From Erysipelotrichaceae bacterium (GTDB lineage: Bacteria > Bacillota_I > Bacilli_A > Erysipelotrichales > Erysipelotrichaceae), in assembly GCA_027449005.1 (NCBI GenBank), contig DAIDML010000153.1, positions 1 through 5,056 of the forward strand: 5,056 nucleotides of DNA, given 5' to 3'. The position numbers and the translations under genes are program-made. Under the pieces are notes generated by a model. It worked only from the letters and a program-made list of their open reading frames with translations, was not told where the DNA came from and made no database searches. Below, piece after piece: positions 1 through 4,787 of this stretch (the stretch's first letter is position 1; every line of letters begins with the position of its first letter).

Positions 1-228
1 TTTATTCTTCGTGCAGGTGGAGACATGAAATCCACACTCATCATGGATTCTGTCTTCATGTGGTTGGTGAATGTTCCTGCAGTCTTTATTGCGGCGACCT
101 TCACCTCATGGCCAATTTTAGCAATTTATTTAGTTGGTCAATCCACCGATTTCTTAAAATTACTGATTTCATATGGCTTGGTGAAGAAGGAAAAATGGGT
201 TAAAAATTTAACGTTGCAAAACACTTAA
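1..228 (+). CDS. MATE-family multidrug/Na+ efflux transporter, C-terminal fragment
   Basis: The frame is open from the first base (reading FILRAGGDMKST) to a TAA at 226-228, giving 75 residues; the N-terminal part lies outside the window. The opening R-A-G-G-D motif followed by a hydrophobic helix is typical of the late transmembrane region of MATE transporters (NorM/DinF type), where an RxGGD-like loop precedes the last helices. Two hydrophobic segments are visible: about residues 18-33 (MWLVNVPAVFIAATFT) and about 36-62. The tail is short and basic (KKEKWVKN), which suits a cytoplasmic C-terminus. The family exports cationic drugs or metabolites using H+ or Na+ gradients; the substrate cannot be read from this fragment. 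The ATG at 25 is an internal methionine, not the start. The family call is fairly safe, the subfamily is not. Confidence 0.75.
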   Translation, partial: FILRAGGDMKSTLIMDSVFMWLVNVPAVFIAATFTSWPILAIYLVGQSTDFLKLLISYGLVKKEKWVKNLTLQNT

Positions 229-241
229 TTTGGCAACTTTT
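213..241 (+). terminator. possible weak intrinsic terminator of the MATE gene
   Basis: GTTGC-AAA (213-220) can pair with TTT-GGCAAC (229-237) with one bulged G at 232, followed by TTTT (238-241). The stem overlaps the stop codon of the transporter gene. The T-run is short and the stem is bulged, so it may be leaky or accidental. No other terminator is visible before the tRNA promoter. Confidence 0.35.
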
Positions 242-255
242 AGTTCAAAAAAGTG

Positions 256-284
256 TTGCAAAGTGCTTATGGGTATGGTATATT
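256..284 (+). promoter_or_regulatory. promoter of the tRNA-Asn/tRNA-Glu unit
   Basis: A -35-like TTGCAA (256-261) and a -10 TATATT (279-284) are separated by exactly 17 bp. Transcription would start around 290-292, only about 5 nt before the mature 5' end of tRNA-Asn, as is common for stable RNA promoters. The -10 box sits between the two arms of a perfect 10-bp inverted repeat (261-270 and 287-296), listed separately. Confidence 0.7.
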
Positions 285-296
285 TTATAAGCACTT
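261..296. repeat. 10-bp inverted repeat bracketing the tRNA promoter -10 box
   Basis: AAGTGCTTAT at 261-270 is the exact reverse complement of ATAAGCACTT at 287-296, with 16 bp between them. The interval holds the -10 box, and the right arm covers the probable start site. Most of the repeat would not be transcribed, so an RNA hairpin role is unlikely. It could be a protein-binding site or chance; no known operator is recognised. Confidence 0.5.
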
Positions 297-372
297 GCCT
301 GAATAGCTCAGTAGGTAGAGCAACCGGCTGTTAACCGGTTGGTCACAGGTTCGAGTCCTGTTTCAGGCGCCA
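297..372 (+). tRNA. tRNA-Asn (anticodon GTT)
   Basis: A complete 76-nt cloverleaf. Acceptor arms GCCTGAA (297-303) and TTCAGGC (362-368) pair perfectly, with discriminator G369 and encoded CCA (370-372). The D-stem is GCTC/GAGC. The anticodon stem ACCGG/CCGGT encloses the loop CTGTTAA, with anticodon GTT at 330-332. The T-arm has the conserved TTCGAGT loop between ACAGG and CCTGT. The anticodon identifies asparagine. It is the first gene of a two-tRNA transcription unit, 7 nt before tRNA-Glu. Confidence 0.97.
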
Positions 373-379
373 TTCAATT

Positions 380-456
380 GGCCCGTTGGAGAAGCGGCTT
401 AACTCACATGCCTTTCACGCATGCATTCACGGGTTCGAATCCCGTACGGGTCACCA
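380..456 (+). tRNA. tRNA-Glu (anticodon TTC)
   Basis: A complete 77-nt cloverleaf. Acceptor GGCCCGT (380-386) pairs with ACGGGTC (446-452) with one G-U pair, then discriminator A453 and encoded CCA (454-456). The D-stem is GAG/CTC with an 11-nt loop. The anticodon stem CATGC/GCATG encloses CTTTCAC, with anticodon TTC at 414-416. The T-arm is CGGG-TTCGAAT-CCCG type. The acceptor and T-arm sequence is the usual Bacillota tRNA-Glu pattern. The sequence 419-431 (3' half of the anticodon stem, variable region and start of the T-arm) has a perfect 13-nt complement just downstream of the terminator. Confidence 0.97.
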
Positions 457-505
457 AATGCCAATCAAACACCTTAGGGTGTTTTTTTGTATCGTGAATG
501 CATGC
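419..505. repeat. 13-nt inverted copy of tRNA-Glu sequence downstream of the terminator
   Basis: GCATGCATTCACG (419-431), inside tRNA-Glu, is repeated as its exact reverse complement CGTGAATGCATGC at 493-505, only 5 nt past the T-tract of the tRNA terminator. Pairing does not extend cleanly beyond these 13 nt, apart from one possible G-U. The central ATGCAT is itself palindromic, which inflates the apparent symmetry, but the CGTGA extension is not. No function is recognised. Confidence 0.6.
467..488 (+). terminator. intrinsic terminator of the tRNA operon
   Basis: AAACACC (467-473) and GGTGTTT (478-484) form a perfect 7-bp stem with the tetraloop TTAG, running into a T-tract (482-488). It starts 11 nt after the CCA end of tRNA-Glu, as expected for the end of a short tRNA operon. 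Confidence 0.88.
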
Positions 506-561
506 AGGTTGATTTGATTATAATGCATGTTGATGTAAGTTCAATATTTGAGTGGTTATTT

Positions 562-583
562 TGATATACTAAATCTAACGAGG
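562..583 (+). promoter_or_regulatory. extended -10 promoter and ribosome binding site of the dehydrogenase-kinase operon
   Basis: TG-A-TATACT (562-570) fits an extended -10 element (TGN plus TATACT). No convincing -35 is seen at 17 bp; TTCAAT (540-545) is the nearest, at 19 bp. Transcription would start near 577, leaving a very short leader that contains GAGG (580-583), 6 nt before the ATG at 590. A perfect TATAAT at 519-524 is an alternative -10 but also lacks a good -35. Confidence 0.5.
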
Positions 584-589
584 TAATCT

Positions 590-1510
590 ATGAAAGCGAT
601 AATACAGAAGAGATACGGTGATGAATCAACATTACATTTAGTAGAAATTGATGATGTGAAGGTAGTGAAACCTGATGATATTCTCATTGATGTGCATTAT
701 TGTAACGTGACTGCAGGAGATAAGAACATTAATACGTTAAGTCAACCTTGGTACTTACAAATCCTGATTAGACTTGTTTTTGGTTGGAATAAACCAAGAG
801 CTGTTGTTCGGGGTATTTGTGGTAGTGGGGTGATTGCACAAGTGGGTTCAAGTGTTACAGGGTACAAGGTTGGTGATCATGTTAACTTCATTAACTCAAT
901 GAAAGCAGGGGTCGCAGCAGAAAAACTTATTTTAAATGACAAAAGTATCGTAAGTGTGCTTAACCCTAAAGTGTCGTTACAAGAGGCGGCTTGTATTCCT
1001 TTTGGTTTCTTAAGTGCTTATCATTTCCTTAATGAATCAACGCTGAGTAAGTCAGTTGATGTTTACCTTTATGGAGCCAGTGGTTCTGTTGGAAGTGCGG
1101 CATTGTCACTAGCTCACATGTTTGAAGCCAATGTTGTGGCAGTTGCTAGCGCTAAACACCATCAGCAATTATCCAGTATCTATTCTCAACCTATTTTGGA
1201 TTATCAAACACAAGATGTGTTCAATCTAAATCAGAAATTTGATGTGGTATTTGATGCGGTAGGTAAAATACAAAGAAAGCAGATTACACACCTTCTGAAA
1301 CCAAATGGTAAGTTTTTAAGTATCAAATCCGTCACCAAAGAAGACAAACAACGACTTGCCTTTCTTAATGACTGTCTTTTACACAAACGTATTCAACCCA
1401 TTATTGAAAAAGTTGTTGATCTAGTCGACTATAAAGAAGCATTTGCTCATGCTTATCGAGGACACAAGACAGGCAATGTCTTGATTAAGGTGAAGAATGC
1501 ATCAATCTAG
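590..1510 (+). CDS. NAD(P)-dependent zinc-free quinone-oxidoreductase-like alcohol dehydrogenase (MDR superfamily)
   Basis: A 306-residue protein with the two-domain layout of the medium-chain dehydrogenase/reductase superfamily. The N-terminal GroES-like barrel (about 1-115) shows GSG at 78-80 and the GYKVGDHV turn (91-98). The Rossmann domain carries the cofactor loop YGASGSVGSAA (161-171), the AxxGxxG variant typical of quinone oxidoreductases. It ends in the usual GHKTGNVLIKV strand (291-301). The cysteine/histidine zinc ligands of true alcohol dehydrogenases are absent, so a zinc-free NAD(P)H-linked reductase of quinones or enones is expected; the substrate cannot be read. Length is slightly under the usual 320-340. 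The ATG is supported by GAGG 6 nt upstream. Its last 14 nt overlap the kinase gene, so the two are probably translationally coupled. Confidence 0.85.
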   Translation: MKAIIQKRYGDESTLHLVEIDDVKVVKPDDILIDVHYCNVTAGDKNINTLSQPWYLQILIRLVFGWNKPRAVVRGICGSGVIAQVGSSVTGYKVGDHVNFINSMKAGVAAEKLILNDKSIVSVLNPKVSLQEAACIPFGFLSAYHFLNESTLSKSVDVYLYGASGSVGSAALSLAHMFEANVVAVASAKHHQQLSSIYSQPILDYQTQDVFNLNQKFDVVFDAVGKIQRKQITHLLKPNGKFLSIKSVTKEDKQRLAFLNDCLLHKRIQPIIEKVVDLVDYKEAFAHAYRGHKTGNVLIKVKNASI

Positions 1511-2240
1511 CATGATGAGTAACTTAAGAGTCATAGGCAAAGGTAGGGTAGCCCAAATCGTTACGGATGATGTATGGGCGTATAAACTTTACCCGTCATG
1601 GTATCCAATCGAAGGAATAATCAAGGAAGCTCATATTCTTACTCAAATACACACAAAAACACAATTAAAGAGTGTGACATGTGAAGTGTTGAAGGATGAA
1701 CATGCTTTAAAAATGAGTTTAATTCATGGCAAAACCATCGCTGACATGATGAGAAAAGAAAAATTTAAAGAAGGCATTCAATGTTTGATTCAAGCTCAAG
1801 TAGAAGTTTTTCAATATCATGATCTTGATTGCGAAGATGCATTCACTGCATTTGAATCAACACTAAAACACTCATCACTTCCACAAGAAGTGAAGGATAA
1901 AGCTTTGCAATCATTGTCGATGATTGAACGTAAGTATCATTTGTGTCATTTTGATATGCATTTAGAGAACATCATGATGACTGATGACGGATTAGTGATT
2001 CTTGATTGGATGAATGCTAAACTTGGAAATCCTGTAATGGATATCGCAAGATCATACATTATTCTGTACCAGTATGTAAAACGACAAGCCAATCCTTATT
2101 TGAAGCAAATCTGTAAGCAAATGGGCATTCATAGTGAAGAAGTCAAACAAGCCATACCATTAATGGCAGCACTTCGAATGTTAGAAGAGGAGTCACCTCA
2201 ATTTAATGATCAATTAAGTAAGTTAATTCATGAATCATGA
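1497..2240 (+). CDS. aminoglycoside-phosphotransferase/choline-kinase-fold small-molecule kinase
   Basis: 247 residues. The phosphotransferase signature is clear: the catalytic loop HFDMHLEN (151-158; D153 the likely base, N158 a metal ligand) followed by VILDWMNAKLGNPVMDIAR, with D170 as the second Mg2+ ligand. A short glycine loop GKGRVAQIV (14-22), a lysine in AYKLY (K30) and E44 fit the ATP site. The family phosphorylates small hydroxyl compounds such as aminoglycosides, choline, homoserine, methylthioribose or fructosamine. Nothing here fixes the substrate, and resistance should not be assumed. The start at 1497 is preferred because AAGGTGA lies just upstream, while the ATGs at 1512 and 1515 have no such site; this makes the gene overlap the dehydrogenase by 14 nt. 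The stop is TGA and the terminator begins at the stop. The kinase may act on a metabolite linked to the upstream reductase (inference). Confidence 0.85.
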   Translation: MHQSSMMSNLRVIGKGRVAQIVTDDVWAYKLYPSWYPIEGIIKEAHILTQIHTKTQLKSVTCEVLKDEHALKMSLIHGKTIADMMRKEKFKEGIQCLIQAQVEVFQYHDLDCEDAFTAFESTLKHSSLPQEVKDKALQSLSMIERKYHLCHFDMHLENIMMTDDGLVILDWMNAKLGNPVMDIARSYIILYQYVKRQANPYLKQICKQMGIHSEEVKQAIPLMAALRMLEEESPQFNDQLSKLIHES

Positions 2241-2269
2241 ACTAAGAGAAAGTATCTCTTAGTTTTTTT
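2240..2269 (+). terminator. strong intrinsic terminator of the dehydrogenase-kinase operon
   Basis: ACTAAGAGA (2241-2249) and TCTCTTAGT (2255-2263) form a perfect 9-bp stem around a 5-nt loop, extendable by one A-T pair (2240/2264), then run into seven Ts (2263-2269). The stem begins at the last base of the kinase stop codon. It isolates the upstream operon from the hydrogenase operon. Confidence 0.9.
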
Positions 2270-2277
2270 AGTCTAAT

Positions 2278-2295
2278 ATGTTAAAATAATCACAT
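2278..2295. promoter_or_regulatory. Rex-like operator, distal box
   Basis: ATGTTAAAATAATCACAT has the layout of a Rex box: TGTTA, six bases, TCACA. The left half matches the clostridial Rex half-site TTGTTAA well; the right half (TCACAT) is closer to the Bacillus-type TTCACAA. Rex is the NADH/NAD+-sensing repressor that commonly controls fermentation and hydrogenase genes. The box is 21 bp, centre to centre, from the proximal one. The assignment is by motif only; a CRP/FNR-family site (TGTGA-N6-TCACA) has similar symmetry. Confidence 0.5.
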
Positions 2296-2298
2296 ATA

Positions 2299-2316
2299 AT
2301 GTGAAATAAATCACGA
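2299..2316. promoter_or_regulatory. Rex-like operator, proximal box
   Basis: ATGTGAAATAAATCACGA contains TGTGA (2300-2304), six bases and TCAC (2311-2314), and matches TTGTGAA-N4-TTCACAA at most non-spacer positions. It covers the -35 region of the promoter proposed at 2321-2329, where a bound dimer would block RNA polymerase. A further ATCAC-GAAAA-GTGAT inverted repeat (2310-2324) overlaps its right half and runs into the -10 box. Confidence 0.55.
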
Positions 2317-2320
2317 AAAG

Positions 2321-2329
2321 TGATATGAT
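2321..2329 (+). promoter_or_regulatory. extended -10 promoter of the hydCBA operon
   Basis: TG-A-TATGAT (2321-2329) is an extended -10 element, with a start expected near 2336 and a leader of about 33 nt. The -35 region (about 2300-2306) is poor in consensus and is occupied by the proximal Rex-like box. A perfect TATAAT at 2295-2300 between the two boxes is an alternative -10 but has no recognisable -35. The leader contains AAGGTG (2358-2363), which serves the ATG at 2369. Confidence 0.5.
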
Positions 2330-2368
2330 GGTCTCAAATGAGATTACGATTTGAAAGAAGGTGAAGTT

Positions 2369-2884
2369 ATGAATATTCAAGACGTCTTGGATACTTCTTC
2401 ACTTGATGCTAACAAGTTACTCGAACTTGATAGTTTCATTGATCAATGTGAGAATCCAAAGCACGAACAGCTCATCCACGTCCTGCACAAAGCTCAACAT
2501 CTTTTTGGGTACTTACCACCTAATTTACAGCGTCACATCGCATTAAAACTAAATTGTTCTAGTGCTCAAGTGAATGGGGTTGTTACGTTTTATTCGTTTT
2601 TTAATGAAAACAAAATGGGGGAGTTCACCATCAGTGTTTGTATGGGAACAGCGTGTTTTGTGAAAGGTTCAGACAAGGTTCTAGATTTAGTGTATAAGGA
2701 AACTGGTGCTGAAAAAGATGTGATGTCAGAAGATGGGGTCTTCAGTGTGAAAGATGTTCGCTGTATTGGAGCTTGTGGTTTAGCTCCAGTGCTTTCAGTG
2801 AATGAGAAAGTCTTTGGTCATGTTGAGGCCAAAAGTGTCAAATCCATCGTTGACATCTATAGGAAGAATCATGTCAAGAATTAA
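2369..2884 (+). CDS. hydC: NuoE/HydC-like [2Fe-2S] subunit of an NAD(P)-linked [FeFe]-hydrogenase
   Basis: 171 residues, the usual length for NuoE-type proteins. An N-terminal helical part (about 1-75) includes the family motif HKAQHLFGYLP and VNGVVTFYSFF. A thioredoxin-like ferredoxin domain follows, with ligands C91-x4-C96 and C132-x3-C136 (CMGTAC and CIGACG). It carries one [2Fe-2S] cluster and pairs with the NuoF-like subunit in the cytoplasmic flavin/NAD module. Alternative names are HndA or NuoE; the downstream hydB and hydA start, with no other Nuo subunits, favour the hydrogenase reading over complex I. The start at 2369 is chosen because AAGGTG lies 5-7 nt upstream; an in-frame TTG at 2351 would add six residues over that site. 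It overlaps hydB by 14 nt and lies downstream of the Rex-like boxes, so redox control is likely. Confidence 0.9.
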   Translation: MNIQDVLDTSSLDANKLLELDSFIDQCENPKHEQLIHVLHKAQHLFGYLPPNLQRHIALKLNCSSAQVNGVVTFYSFFNENKMGEFTISVCMGTACFVKGSDKVLDLVYKETGAEKDVMSEDGVFSVKDVRCIGACGLAPVLSVNEKVFGHVEAKSVKSIVDIYRKNHVKN

Positions 2885-4697
2885 ATCCATTGAATCATTC
2901 AATACGTTTCAAACTCTACTTAAACCACGAGAAGACGTAAGAATCAAACTTTTCATGTGTGCAGGAACCTCATGTTTGTCTTCTGAGGCTGACATTATGA
3001 TTCAAATGTTTCAAAAACTCTGTGATGAACATGAACTGTCTCATCAATGCGCTATCATTAAAACAGGATGTTTTGGATTTTGCGGTCAAGGACCAATTTT
3101 AAGGATTGAACCAGGCGATTATCATTACGTCCAAGTGAAGGTTGAAGATGTTGATGAAATCTTTAATGAACACATTTTAAACAAGAGAATTGTTAAGCGA
3201 CTCCTTTATCGTAATCCTCATAGTGATGAGATTTCCATTGATGCATCAAGCATGGATTTTTATCAGAAGCAACACCGTATTGCATTAAAGAACTGTGGTC
3301 ATATTGATCCAGAAATCATTGATGAGTACATTGCGAATGGTGGCTACTCGGCTTTATCAAAAGCACTCAGTGAAATGACACCCTTTGAAGTCATCACATG
3401 CATCAATGAATCAGGACTTCGAGGACGAGGTGGAGGAGGATTCTCCACCGGGGTAAAATGGGAAGTTGCCTATTTAGAAGAAACGAATGAGAAATTCATT
3501 ATTTGCAACGCGGATGAAGGAGATCCTGGGGCATTCATGGATCGTGCTATATGTGAAGGTGATCCTCATAGCATTATTGAAGGTATGATCATTGCGGCTT
3601 ACGCAACCAAAGCAACACAAGGATTCATATATATTCGAGCAGAATATGCTTTAGCAACCCATCGTCTTCAAATTGCCATTGAACAAGCACGAGCCTATGG
3701 ACTTTTAGGAACTAACATCTTAGGAACACTGATGTCCTTTGATATCTCCATTAAGATTGGTGCTGGAGCTTTTGTGTGTGGTGAAGAAACCGCGCTTATT
3801 CGTTCCATTGAAGGAGGTCGAGGAGAACCTAAGAATAAACCTCCCTATCCTTCCGTGAGTGGCTATCATCGAAAACCTACGGTGGTGAACAATGTTGAAA
3901 CACTTGCGAATGTTCCTAACATCATCGTGAAAGGAAGTGCGTGGTTTAGAGACATTGGAACTTCAACCTCTCCTGGTACTAAGGTCTTTGCGTTAGCAGG
4001 TCATGTTAGAAACATTGGTTTAGTGGAAGTTCCTATGGGAACTACCTTTAGAGAAATTGTCTATGATATTGGTGGAGGACATCCAAAAGATCGAAAAATT
4101 AAAGCCATTCAAATTGGGGGACCAAGTGGTGGTGTCATCACAGAGAAATACTTCGATACACCTATTGACTATGAATCACTTAAAGCCATTGGAGCAATGA
4201 TGGGTAGTGGTGGCATGATTGTCATGGATGAAGATTCTGACATGGTGGAAGTGGCTAAATTTTATCTTGATTTCACTCAAGATGAATCGTGTGGACAATG
4301 TACCCCATGTCGCATTGGAACAAAACGAATGTTAGAAATTTTAGAGCGACTCACCTCCATGCAAGGCACTATTGAGGATCTAGAAAGCTTGCGCTCTTTA
4401 GGCGAGATTATTAAATGGTCTTCACTGTGTGGGCTTGGCCAAACAGCTCCTAATCCTGTGTTATCAACACTCACTCATTTCAGAGAAGAATATGAAGCTT
4501 ATGCTTATCGTACTAAGAAGAAAGCTTATAGTATTGATCCAGCTAAGTGTATTGGATGCACAAAATGTGCCCGTAGTTGTCCAGTAACCTGCATTGAAGG
4601 TAAAGTGAAACAACTTCATGTCATTGATGAATCGTTATGTATCGCTTGTGGTGCATGCTTCAGCGCATGTCCTGTCAATGCAATCATTCGACCTTAG
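2871..4697 (+). CDS. hydB: NuoF/HydB-like flavin and NAD(P)-binding subunit of (bifurcating) [FeFe]-hydrogenase
   Basis: 608 residues with the full HydB/HndC domain order. An N-terminal thioredoxin-like [2Fe-2S] domain has C30-x4-C35 and C67-x3-C71. The NuoF core shows the FMN/NADH glycine loop GLRGRGGGGF (182-191), NADEGDPGAF (213-222) and GAGAFVCGEE (297-306), then an SLBB-type region. The NuoF [4Fe-4S] site follows: C474-x2-C477-x2-C480 with C520. A C-terminal two-cluster ferredoxin ends the protein (C560/563/566/570 and C590/593/596/600). It exchanges electrons between NAD(P)H and the hydrogenase; in characterised HydABC complexes this subunit holds the bifurcating flavin site with ferredoxin. 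The ATG at 2871 has AGGA 6 nt upstream; an in-frame ATG at 2802 would lie deep inside hydC and lacks support. An inverted, diverged copy of codons about 320-417 lies at the right end. Confidence 0.93.
   Translation: MSRIKSIESFNTFQTLLKPREDVRIKLFMCAGTSCLSSEADIMIQMFQKLCDEHELSHQCAIIKTGCFGFCGQGPILRIEPGDYHYVQVKVEDVDEIFNEHILNKRIVKRLLYRNPHSDEISIDASSMDFYQKQHRIALKNCGHIDPEIIDEYIANGGYSALSKALSEMTPFEVITCINESGLRGRGGGGFSTGVKWEVAYLEETNEKFIICNADEGDPGAFMDRAICEGDPHSIIEGMIIAAYATKATQGFIYIRAEYALATHRLQIAIEQARAYGLLGTNILGTLMSFDISIKIGAGAFVCGEETALIRSIEGGRGEPKNKPPYPSVSGYHRKPTVVNNVETLANVPNIIVKGSAWFRDIGTSTSPGTKVFALAGHVRNIGLVEVPMGTTFREIVYDIGGGHPKDRKIKAIQIGGPSGGVITEKYFDTPIDYESLKAIGAMMGSGGMIVMDEDSDMVEVAKFYLDFTQDESCGQCTPCRIGTKRMLEILERLTSMQGTIEDLESLRSLGEIIKWSSLCGLGQTAPNPVLSTLTHFREEYEAYAYRTKKKAYSIDPAKCIGCTKCARSCPVTCIEGKVKQLHVIDESLCIACGACFSACPVNAIIRP
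3830..4121 (+). repeat. inverted repeat, left arm (inside hydB)
   Basis: This internal segment of hydB, encoding from NKPPYPSVSGYH to KAIQIGG, matches the reverse complement of 4765-5056 without gaps. By hand count about 40 of 292 bases differ (about 86% identity). Almost all changes are at third positions or in synonymous leucine and arginine codons. The longest exact match is about 29 nt (TTTAGAGAAATTG onward). The arms are separated by about 640 bp. Confidence 0.93.
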
Positions 4698-4704
4698 GAG
4701 GTGA
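4696..4704 (+). promoter_or_regulatory. strong ribosome binding site of hydA
   Basis: AGGAGGTGA is a nearly full anti-16S complement; its first bases overlap the TAG stop of hydB (4695-4697). It lies 8 nt (from the AGGAGG core) before the ATG at 4710 and decides that start over the in-frame ATG at 4728. It shows that hydA is translated as the third gene of the operon despite its truncation. Confidence 0.85.
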
Positions 4705-4709
4705 AAAGC

Positions 4710-4787
4710 ATGAGTATTATCAAACGTATGGTCACCTGCTATATCAATGATATTCCCGTGACAGTCCCCCAATTTGAATGGCTTTGA
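4710..4787 (+). pseudogene. hydA: [FeFe]-hydrogenase catalytic subunit HydA, truncated after about 20 codons at an inversion junction
   Basis: The frame begins MSIIKRMVTCYINDIPVTVP. The pattern YINDIPVTVP matches the first strands of the N-terminal plant-type [2Fe-2S] domain of HydA/HndD proteins, where the family normally continues with an EGTTILEAA-like stretch. Here the sequence switches instead at about 4764-4770 into inverted hydB-like DNA, and the frame adds only QFEWL before TGA at 4785-4787. None of the cluster-binding cysteines or the H-cluster domain is present. Position after hydC and hydB, 12 nt past the hydB stop and with an excellent ribosome binding site, supports the identity. 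Whether this is a genuine broken gene or a chimeric join cannot be told from the window. The hydrogenase call from 20 residues alone would be weak; the context raises it. Confidence 0.7.

Noticed and set aside
2351..2368. hydC start at the TTG at 2351
   Set aside because: The AAGGTG sequence that serves as ribosome binding site for the ATG at 2369 would lie inside the coding region, and no site is found before the TTG.
2802..2870. Longer hydB start at the ATG at 2802
   Set aside because: The extra 23 residues (MRKSLVMLRPK onward) are only the out-of-frame reading of the hydC 3' end and have no ribosome binding site. The ATG at 2871 has AGGA at correct spacing and gives the normal family N-terminus.
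4277..4474. 65-codon open frame on the minus strand
   Set aside because: It lies entirely within hydB, has no ribosome binding site and no recognisable domain; it is an antisense shadow of the well-supported hydB frame.
4122..4763. Transposon or insertion sequence flanked by the inverted arms
   Set aside because: The interval holds only the 3' end of hydB and the start of hydA. No transposase, target duplication or recombinase gene is visible, and the arms are coding sequence.
4710..4787. A genuine 25-residue small protein or leader peptide
   Set aside because: The first 20 residues match the start of a HydA ferredoxin domain in the expected operon position, and the last five come from inverted hydB DNA. 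Truncation explains it better.
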